The position numbers and the translations under genes were made by a program. The notes beneath the pieces are model-generated. The model was not told the DNA's origin. It did not search any database and saw nothing but the letters and a program-made list of their open reading frames with translations. DNA of 64,000 nucleotides from Streptomyces sp. NBC_01478 (lineage in GTDB: Bacteria > Actinomycetota > Actinomycetes > Streptomycetales > Streptomycetaceae): positions 11,575,501 through 11,639,500 of the forward strand of contig NZ_CP109444.1 in NCBI RefSeq assembly GCF_036227225.1, written 5' to 3'. Each line of letters begins with the position of its first letter. Positions within the stretch are counted from its first letter, which is position 1. Below, in pieces: positions 58,226 through 64,000 of the stretch.

Positions 58226-58768
58226 ATGCCCTTGAGGCAACCCCGGAAAGTACCTGTGTGGGCCTTCGCGGTGGGGGGCTCGGTACTCGTACTGGTTGTC
58301 CTCGCGGCCGTGGGTACCTGGGTGTACGGCGTCTACAGCATGTCGGACCCCGTGCCCCCTGTCGTTGGTGCGCGGGTCGAAGGGCAGACGATCGTCGTCA
58401 AATTCCCTGTCTGCCCCACTGACGTGATCCGGCGTGTAGAAGTAACGGACTTCGACGACGACACCAGCGCGAATCCGCACGTCCTGTGGTGGGCCTCCAA
58501 CCCCACGACGCCATCGGCCAAGAAGGGTGTCGCCACACTCTGGTCCGGTGACGGATTCGAGCACCATGCCCCAGAGCCGGCCCGGTCCGCCATTCCCCGG
58601 AACCTCGTGGTCGGGTACCTGGATCCGTCAGGCGACGGCCGGGACGGCGTCCTCGCTCTGCGGACGATATCTGCGGCGAAGCTGAAGGCCGGACGGTACT
58701 GGACCGACGACGGACCCAAGACCGCCGCGCAGATCGACGCACAGCTCACATGCCGCAGCGCCGGATGA
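58226..58768 (+). CDS. Membrane-anchored extracytoplasmic protein, function unknown
   Basis: 180 residues from ATG 58226, with GGCAGG just upstream. A short basic N-terminus precedes one transmembrane helix (residues about 11-35, WAFAVGGSVLVLVVLAAVGTWVYGV) that would anchor it. The remaining 145 residues are soluble, outside the membrane, with strand-rich pattern and two cysteines (FPVCPTD and LTCRSAG) able to form a disulfide. I recognise no family. It is divided from the secreted protein gene by about 180 bases. Confidence 0.7.
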   Translation: MPLRQPRKVPVWAFAVGGSVLVLVVLAAVGTWVYGVYSMSDPVPPVVGARVEGQTIVVKFPVCPTDVIRRVEVTDFDDDTSANPHVLWWASNPTTPSAKKGVATLWSGDGFEHHAPEPARSAIPRNLVVGYLDPSGDGRDGVLALRTISAAKLKAGRYWTDDGPKTAAQIDAQLTCRSAG

Positions 58769-58951
58769 GGAGAACCTGACGACCTTGGCGGATCTCCGAG
58801 GAATTGGCATCCGGCAGAACTGGATACCGGCGGGTGTGACGTAGTCGTTCATGTGCCGCTGCCGTCCGTGGAGATGCCGCAAGAGCCTGACAGATCGTCA
58901 GGTCCATCAGCCCTTGCGGCATCGGGAACGAATCACTCACTCACGGCAGGC

Positions 58952-59428
58952 TCAGCTGAAGACGAAGGGCCCAGGCGTCTGCGCGGCGTTCGACGTACAG
59001 GTGACGGAGATGCCGAAGATGACCATCTTCAGTGAGCCCTTGTAGAAGTCCAGGCTGTCGCCGACGGCCACGGTGCCGGGAAGCGGACCGACGGTGACCG
59101 CGCCGCCCGCGGGGATGGCCGGGTTGACGGTGCCGCTGAACACCCGGTTGGCGCCGGTGGAGTTGGTCATGGTGAGCGTGGAGCTGATGGAGTTCGCCGT
59201 CAGGGCGAGCGGTGTGGTGATGGCGGTGGAGCTGAGGGTGATGGTGGCTGAAGTGCTGCTGACCTGGGTCGCGGTCAGCGTGGCCGTGCCGCCGCCGAAG
59301 ATGCCGCAGGCGGCGGTGATGGTGGCGGAGCTCGGGGTGACGGCGGCGGATGCGGAGGGCGCCAAGGCCAGCGTCGTGGCGGCAATGACCGCGGCCGTGA
59401 GTGCCGCACCTGTGGTCAGTCGTTTCAT
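58952..59428 (-). CDS. Small secreted protein, function unknown
   Basis: 158 residues from ATG 59428; the open frame begins upstream but a signal peptide (RLTTGAALTAAVIAATTLALAPSASA) starts cleanly here. The mature part is about 130 residues of Thr/Ser/Ala-rich strands, with two cysteines (ITAACGIFGGG and VTCTSN) likely paired. No family is recognised; many streptomycete secreted proteins of this kind are beta-sandwiches. Confidence 0.75.
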   Translation of the reverse strand: MKRLTTGAALTAAVIAATTLALAPSASAAVTPSSATITAACGIFGGGTATLTATQVSSTSATITLSSTAITTPLALTANSISSTLTMTNSTGANRVFSGTVNPAIPAGGAVTVGPLPGTVAVGDSLDFYKGSLKMVIFGISVTCTSNAAQTPGPFVFS

Positions 59429-59922
59429 GGGGATCGTGTTCCCTTCCCGTTGGTGGGAGTGCCATGTGTGGGATGGCGACCCCGGGCCGGGTGGGTGCGG
59501 GCACACTGCGGGGGATCGAATCTGACGGTCCGTCGGAACTTGCGATCCCCATTGATACGCGAGCAACACGGAACGGCACAGTTGAAATCTGGCCGACTGT
59601 GTACGAGGGGCTGTGGGTCGGATCAGTGACGTGAGTTGCCCGGTGCGCCAAGGTGTGCGGGAGGGTGATCACGGCGGGACGGTTGCGTGGCCTGTACGGG
59701 ACTGAGCGTCCCCCGCCCTGAACTAGCCGTGCTGTCACTGGAGTTGGAGATTCTGGGCGTTGCCGGTGCGCGGCGAGCGCCAAGCCCGACCGCTGCCCGC
59801 GTGATGCCGTCGCGGGCCTGCACCATGCACCTGGACCGGTCCCGCGACGTGGCCCGCCTGAAGTTTCGACGGGTGCGCCGCCGACCGTCAGGCATTCCGA
59901 CCGCCCCTTCCATCCGCTAACA

Positions 59923-59947
59923 TAGAATAATTAGCTAGATGATTAGC
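59923..59947 (+). promoter_or_regulatory. Promoter/operator of the acyl-CoA dehydrogenase gene
   Basis: TAGAAT (59923-59928) matches the vegetative -10 consensus of Streptomyces. Directly after it ATTAGC occurs twice (59930-59935 and 59942-59947), within TAGCTAGATGATTAGCCTAG, an AT-rich island of 25 bases in GC-rich surroundings. The repeats cover the likely transcription start and may be an operator, for example of a TetR-type repressor. Confidence 0.5.
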
Positions 59948-59969
59948 CTAGTGTGGGCGAGGAGTGGCC

Positions 59970-61121
59970 GTGGATTTCGGGCTGACCGACGAGCAGGACC
60001 TGTTGCGCGCGACGGCACGGCAGTTCGTCGCCGACGTGTGCCCGGCCGAGAAGGCCAAGCGGTGGGACGAGGAGGGCGTCGTGCCGCCCGAGCTGTTCCG
60101 CGGCATGGCCGATCTGGGGTGGTTCTCCCTCCCGTTCGGTGAGGAGGAGGGCGGCGACGGCGGCGGCCCACTCGAACTCATACTGATCGCCGAGGAGTTG
60201 GGCCGGGCCAGTTTCGACGTCGCCATGTGCTACATCGGCGTGCTCATCCCGGGGATCACCGTGTTCCGGTGGGGTAACGAGGCGCAGCGCGATTTCGTCC
60301 GCGAGCAGGTCATGACGGGCCGACACCGGCTCGCCGTAGGCCTCAGCGAGCCGGACAGCGGGTCCGACGCCGCCGCGCTGCGCACCACCGCCGAGGACCA
60401 CGGTGACCAGTTCCTCGTCCGCGGGCAGAAGGCGTGGTGCACCGGCGGCGGCCTGCCCGACACGACCATCGCGACCTACGTACGGACCGGGCCCCGCGAG
60501 CCCAAGCACGGCGGGATCAGCCTGCTGCTCGTCGACCCCGCGACGGACGGCGTCGAGGTGCGGCGGACACCGACGCTGGCCCGGCACATCCTCGGCACCA
60601 ACGAGGTCTTCTTCAACGACGCCCTGGTCCCGAAGGAGAACCTCGTCGGACCACGCGACGAGGGCTGGAAGGTCATGCTCTCCAACATCGAACTGGAGAA
60701 GGTGATCATCACCGGGGGCTATCTGGGCGCCGCGCAGGCCACGTTGGACGAGATGCTGGAGTACTCCCGCACGCGGCACGCCTTCGGCCGTCCGATCGGG
60801 AACTTCCAGGCTCTCGCCCATGACATGGCCGACCTGCAGACCGAGATCGACTCCGCCCGGCTGCTCGCGTACCGCGCCGCCTGGCTGCTCGCCCAGGGCA
60901 AGCCGTGCACCCGGGAGGGCTCGATGGCCAAGCTGAAGGGGTCGGAGACGTATGTGGCGGCCGCCCGGCTCGGGATGCAGGTCTGTGCCGGGCACGGGTT
61001 CTCGACCGAGAGCGTGATGAGCTTCCGCTACCGGGAGTCCATCGTGGCCACGATCTCCGGGGGAACCAGCCAGATCCAACGCAACGGGATCGCCCGGAGC
61101 ATGGGGCTGCGGTCCTACTGA
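59970..61121 (+). CDS. Acyl-CoA dehydrogenase
   Basis: About 383 residues from GTG 59970, which has GAGGAG five bases upstream; GTG 59964 overlaps that site. It has the family opening DFGLTDEQDLLRATARQFV, the flavin segment GLSEPDSGSDAAALRTTA and QKAWCTGG, then EKVIITGGYLGAAQATLDEMLEYSRTRHAFGRPIGNFQ. The C-terminus reads GHGFSTESVMSFRYRESIVATISGGTSQIQRNGIAR. The catalytic base of the common branch (glutamate in the YRE segment) is present. It introduces an alpha,beta double bond in an acyl-CoA. Chain or ring specificity is not readable. It converges with the thioesterase gene with a 7-base overlap. Confidence 0.92.
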   Translation: MDFGLTDEQDLLRATARQFVADVCPAEKAKRWDEEGVVPPELFRGMADLGWFSLPFGEEEGGDGGGPLELILIAEELGRASFDVAMCYIGVLIPGITVFRWGNEAQRDFVREQVMTGRHRLAVGLSEPDSGSDAAALRTTAEDHGDQFLVRGQKAWCTGGGLPDTTIATYVRTGPREPKHGGISLLLVDPATDGVEVRRTPTLARHILGTNEVFFNDALVPKENLVGPRDEGWKVMLSNIELEKVIITGGYLGAAQATLDEMLEYSRTRHAFGRPIGNFQALAHDMADLQTEIDSARLLAYRAAWLLAQGKPCTREGSMAKLKGSETYVAAARLGMQVCAGHGFSTESVMSFRYRESIVATISGGTSQIQRNGIARSMGLRSY

Positions 61122-61657
61122 CCCGCGCCTTCGCCCCTGGCCTCCTGGGCGGCCAGCCACTCCTCGTGGCGCGCGAAGTGGCCCTGGTCGCGGGTCACCC
61201 AGATCCCGGAGGCCCGGGCCAGCACGGCGCGGGTCGGCAGCAGCACCATCTCGCCCGCGATGTACCAGCGTCGGCCCTCGCGCCGCTCGACCCGGGCCCG
61301 GACCTCCAGCGGCCGTTCCACCGGCACCGGCTTCACGAAGCTCACGCTCAGCTCCGCCGTGACGCTCAACACCCGGTGCAGCAGCGGGAGATGACCGAGA
61401 CAGTCGTCCAGTACGGCCGCGGTCCAACCGCCGTGCGCGACATTCGGGCCGCCCTCCTGGTCGCGGGGACAGGTGAGCTCGAAGACCGCCACGCCGTCCT
61501 CGTCGAGCCGTTCGCCCTCGACACCCAGACGGCAGGAACCGGCGACACGGCATGCGCCGCACAGCGCCACGCCGCCGGCGGTGCGGGGCGGCTCCTGGAA
61601 GTCCGCGCCCGCCCAGGGTCCCGCCGGCATCCCGGCCCCACGAGTCGTACTGGTCAC
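61115..61657 (-). CDS. Hotdog-fold thioesterase (PaaI-like)
   Basis: About 180 residues. GTG 61657 has GAGGAG nine bases upstream; an ATG at 61681 would add eight residues and lie inside the tandem repeat. The cysteine-rich start (CGACRVAGSCRLG) is unusual. The hotdog core shows GGPNVAHGGWTAAVLDDCLGHLP, the active-site helix of the PaaI group, then LSVSFVKPVPVERPLEVRARVERREGRRWYIAGEM. It hydrolyses acyl-CoA thioesters and would act beside the acyl-CoA dehydrogenase. It is transcribed in the same direction as the LLM and CoA-ligase genes upstream. Confidence 0.85.
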   Translation of the reverse strand: MTSTTRGAGMPAGPWAGADFQEPPRTAGGVALCGACRVAGSCRLGVEGERLDEDGVAVFELTCPRDQEGGPNVAHGGWTAAVLDDCLGHLPLLHRVLSVTAELSVSFVKPVPVERPLEVRARVERREGRRWYIAGEMVLLPTRAVLARASGIWVTRDQGHFARHEEWLAAQEARGEGAGQ

Positions 61658-61670
61658 GCTGCTTCTCCTC

Positions 61671-61761
61671 GGATCGGACATCTAGATCGGACGCATAGAT
61701 CAGGCACGTAGATCAGGCACCTGGATCAGGCACCTGGATCGGACATTCGGGTCAGACATCG
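61671..61761. repeat. Seven tandem 13-bp units
   Basis: Units start at 61671, 61684, 61697, 61710, 61723, 61736 and 61749. Consensus RGATCRGRCAYCT; examples are GGATCGGACATCT and AGATCAGGCACCT. The array lies between the thioesterase start and the LLM stop, and reaches into the last bases of the LLM gene. If the ATG at 61681 is used, the first unit would also code. The units look like duplications of one original sequence, and the number may vary between strains. Confidence 0.9.
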
Positions 61762-62726
61762 GCAAGCAGCGGGCGCAGCTTCCCGGCGATCAACTGGACC
61801 TGGCGGGCGACCATCTCCTCGGGCATCCCGGCCAGCGAGGCCCACAGGAACACCCCTTCCACCGGCAACCCCGCCACGTACGCCTTGACGGTGTCGGCGA
61901 TGTCCTGCGGGGTGCCGTAAAGGAACTGGCCGACACCGGTTGCTTGCAGCCCCGTCGCCCGCCACTTCTCGGGGTCGATGGGGCGGGGCGCGGGCTGGTC
62001 GGTCCCCTCGACCATGTACCGGCGATAGCTGTCCCACTGGTACGACAGGTGTTTGCGCACCACCGGCCAGTCGCCGTCGGGGTCCTCGGTGACGAACGTG
62101 GTGAACGAGCCCTGCATCCGGGCCGTCGCCACGTCGTGACCGCCCTCGACGAGGCCGTCCCGGTACGGCGTCAGCAGCGCCGGGTTGAGGGACAGCAGCC
62201 CGGTGCCCAGCCGTCCGGCCCGGTGTGCGCCCTGCGGGCCCTGGTAGCCGAGCCAGATCGGCAGCGGGTCCTGGACCGGGCCGGGGGTGACCAGGGACTC
62301 GGACCACAGACCGCGGATCTCCCGCACCCGCTGGTCCGTCGTGGAGTAGCGCCGGGCGAGATCGGCGCCGTAGAGCCGGTACTCGGGTACGCGGTAGCCG
62401 GTGCCGAGTCCGAGGTCCAGGCGGCCGTCGCTGATGATGTCGACGATCGCGGCCTGTTCGGCGAGCTCGGGGGCCGCGTGCAGGGGCGCGGGGATGACCG
62501 CGGTGCCCAGCCGGATCCTGCTCGTGCGGGCGGCGACCGCGGCGGCCATGGTGAGCGGCTGCGGGAGGTATCCGTCCTCGAAGCCGTGGTGTTCGGAGAA
62601 CCAGACCGAGTCGAGGCCGAGCCGGTCCGCCTCCTCGCACATCTCCAGGGCGAATCCGTAGACGCGTGACCAACTCTGTTGCCAGGGCGGGGGGTTGCGC
62701 ATGTCGAAGTAGATGCCGACCTTCAT
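61752..62726 (-). CDS. LLM-class flavin-dependent oxidoreductase
   Basis: 324 residues of the luciferase-like / F420-or-FMN monooxygenase fold. ATG 62726 overlaps the CoA-ligase stop (ATGA). Visible segments are KVGIYFDMRNPPPWQQ, then VWFSEHHGFEDGYLPQPLTMAAAVAARTSRIRLGTAV, and DIISDGRLDLGLGTGY. The C-terminal TIM-barrel segments (LPIWLGYQGPQGAHRAGRLG, and QFLYGTPQDIADTVKAYV) are also present. Substrate unknown; such genes often sit in terpenoid or steroid degradation sets, where they oxygenate a ring or act on an acyl-CoA. Its partner reductase is not evident here. Confidence 0.88.
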   Translation of the reverse strand: MKVGIYFDMRNPPPWQQSWSRVYGFALEMCEEADRLGLDSVWFSEHHGFEDGYLPQPLTMAAAVAARTSRIRLGTAVIPAPLHAAPELAEQAAIVDIISDGRLDLGLGTGYRVPEYRLYGADLARRYSTTDQRVREIRGLWSESLVTPGPVQDPLPIWLGYQGPQGAHRAGRLGTGLLSLNPALLTPYRDGLVEGGHDVATARMQGSFTTFVTEDPDGDWPVVRKHLSYQWDSYRRYMVEGTDQPAPRPIDPEKWRATGLQATGVGQFLYGTPQDIADTVKAYVAGLPVEGVFLWASLAGMPEEMVARQVQLIAGKLRPLLADV

Positions 62727-64000
62727 GAGGGGCCGCCTTTCCTTGTGTTGTCGGCGAGTTGGATGGTCGCTCGGGCGACGGCGACGCCGTCCCCGGGCGG
62801 CAGCAGCCGTACCGGACGCAGTTCCATCGACTCGATCTCGGGCAGGTCCTCGACCATCGCGGAGATCCGCAGCACGGCTTCTTCGAGGGCCGTCAGGTCC
62901 ACACCCGGGCCGCCCACCCGGCCGTCCAGCAGCGGGGCGGCCCGCAGCGAGCGGATCATCTCGCGGGCGTCGCGGTCGCTGAGCGGGGTGATCCGGTGGG
63001 TGACGTCGGCCATGAGGTCGGCGTAGTCCCCGGTCAGACCGAACGCGATCACCGGGCCGAAGACCGGGTCCGCGCGCACGGAGAGGAACGCGTCCGGGCC
63101 CGGGGAGTTCGTGTTCCGTACGGAGATGCCGTACGAGTCCAGCAACTCGGCGGCGATCTGCGGCGGTACGGCTCCGGGAGGGCACCCGGCGACCAGCGAG
63201 CGGGCCCGGTCCGGGTCGACCCCCGGGAGGTCCGGGATGACCCCTGCGGGGGTGCTGCGCCACGCCTGGTACGCCGCCGCGTGGCCGAGCGAAGTGGCCG
63301 CGGACTCGGGGAACGCGTAGGTCGGTACGACGAGTTCGCCCCGGTGCAGGAGATCGGCGACGCCCGCGCCGCCCAGGAAACTCGCGACCACAGGCTTCCC
63401 GGGCGCGGCCTCGGCCGCGTCGAGGATCGCCGCCGCCACCTCGTCGGGCTTGTCCGCCAGCGGGGGCATGAAGAGGACCACGGCGGCGTCGATGCCGTCG
63501 TCGGCCAGGACGGCGTCCAGTGCCTGCCGGTAGTGCGCGGCGGTGGCCATGGGCGTGAGGTCGATCGGGTTGCTGACGTCCGCGCGGGGCGAGAGCGCCG
63601 TACGGAGTGTGTGCCGTAGGCGCTCGTCCAGTGCGGGCACCTTCAGGCCGCTCGCCTCGCACGCTCCGACGGTCAGGGCGGCGGGGCCGCCCGCGTTGGT
63701 GATCACGGCGACCCGGTTGCCCGGCGGGGGCGGCTGGTGCGCCAACAGGAGCGCTACGTCGAAGAGTTCCTGGAGGCTGCGGGTGCGGATGACGCCGGAC
63801 TGGGCGAAGAGCGAGTCGACCGCAGGGTCCGCGTGCCCCGGGTGCACCGCGACGATCGGCTTGCGCGGCGCGACCCGGCGCGCGATCCGGGCGAACCGGC
63901 GCGGATTGCCGAAGGTCTCGACGTGCAGCAGGACCACCGAGGTCTCGGGGTCCTCCTCCCACCACTGGAGCAGATCGTTGGTGGAGACGTCCACGGCGTG
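62723..64000 (-). CDS. ADP-forming acyl-CoA synthetase-like protein (5' end outside window)
   Basis: The frame is open to the right edge, so the N-terminus is missing; 425 residues are visible. They match the middle and last domains of the NDP-forming acetyl-CoA synthetase family: VVLLHVETFGNPRRFARIARRVAPRKPIVAVHPG, then VAVITNAGGPAALTVGACEASGLKV (the central CoA-ligase-like domain) and DGIDAAVVLFMPPLADKP. The end resembles the beginning of an ATP-grasp part (LLDSYGISVRN, VIAFGLTGDYADLMADVTHRITPLSDRDAREMIRSLRAAPLLDGRVGG). It activates an acid to its CoA ester. It lies upstream of and overlapping the LLM gene, so the set (CoA ligase, LLM, thioesterase, dehydrogenase) looks like one pathway. 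Confidence 0.85.
   Translation of the reverse strand, partial: HAVDVSTNDLLQWWEEDPETSVVLLHVETFGNPRRFARIARRVAPRKPIVAVHPGHADPAVDSLFAQSGVIRTRSLQELFDVALLLAHQPPPPGNRVAVITNAGGPAALTVGACEASGLKVPALDERLRHTLRTALSPRADVSNPIDLTPMATAAHYRQALDAVLADDGIDAAVVLFMPPLADKPDEVAAAILDAAEAAPGKPVVASFLGGAGVADLLHRGELVVPTYAFPESAATSLGHAAAYQAWRSTPAGVIPDLPGVDPDRARSLVAGCPPGAVPPQIAAELLDSYGISVRNTNSPGPDAFLSVRADPVFGPVIAFGLTGDYADLMADVTHRITPLSDRDAREMIRSLRAAPLLDGRVGGPGVDLTALEEAVLRISAMVEDLPEIESMELRPVRLLPPGDGVAVARATIQLADNTRKGGPS

Noticed and set aside
61671-61761. Tandem 13-bp array considered as a CRISPR or attachment site
   Set aside because: Units abut without spacers, are far shorter than CRISPR repeats, and there is no integrase or tRNA nearby.

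Overview
The window is high-GC actinomycete DNA, most likely Streptomyces. The signs are strong G/C bias at third codon positions, GTG and TTG starts behind GAGGAG-type ribosome sites, ATGA-coupled operons, SpoIIE/RsbW-type signalling, IclR/TetR/MarR/AraC regulators and a secreted GH18 chitinase. I see no rRNA, tRNA, CRISPR array or replication origin. The first and last genes run off the window.

Layout. (1) 1-8.5 kb is a catabolic region for a cyclic or steroid-like ketone: SDRs including a mycofactocin-coupled type, IclR and TetR regulators, a two-component flavin hydroxylase with its reductase, a Baeyer-Villiger monooxygenase, a NifU-like protein and an internally shortened BVMO-like gene. 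(2) 8.5-20.5 kb holds a five-domain SpoIIE phosphatase, a RutA pyrimidine oxygenase with a transporter and a cysteine hydrolase, an alpha/beta hydrolase, a methyltransferase, an NB-ARC-like ATPase and a truncated extradiol dioxygenase. (3) 21.05-21.90 kb is a complete IS5/IS427-type insertion sequence with inverted repeats and a TAA duplication. It is followed by a GH31 remnant, a wHTH/DUF1707 pair and a RecQ helicase.

(4) 25.7-35.6 kb is the highlight: a hybrid RiPP cluster. A full-length LanB-type dehydratase lies divergent from a five-gene tail-to-head overlapping operon. That operon is preceded by a 50-residue precursor that contains no cysteine. The operon encodes two radical SAM proteins (one of the RiPP C-methyltransferase type), a DUF692/MNIO-like oxidase, a putative partner protein and a DUF5825-like protein. 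There is no LanC cyclase, protease or transporter, so the product should be a dehydrated, radical-modified, non-lanthionine peptide of unknown structure. An Stf0-like sulfotransferase converges on the operon end.

(5) 36.5-49.8 kb carries a Tat-exported GH78 rhamnosidase with a readable promoter and LacI-type operator, an AraC-controlled oxidoreductase/cupin pair, a membrane protein, a NarL-type two-component system, an SDR-DUF2867 protein and a chitinase. (6) 50-58.1 kb is rich in decayed genes (RHS, MFS, LuxR, UppP, ChrA, histidine kinase). Between them are a live MarR/MFS pair, a sulfotransferase with a P-loop-less APS-kinase-like partner, and a YcnI copper pair. (7) 58.2-64 kb has two small secreted or anchored proteins and an acyl-CoA catabolic set (dehydrogenase, thioesterase, LLM oxidoreductase, ADP-forming CoA ligase) with a seven-unit 13-bp tandem repeat.
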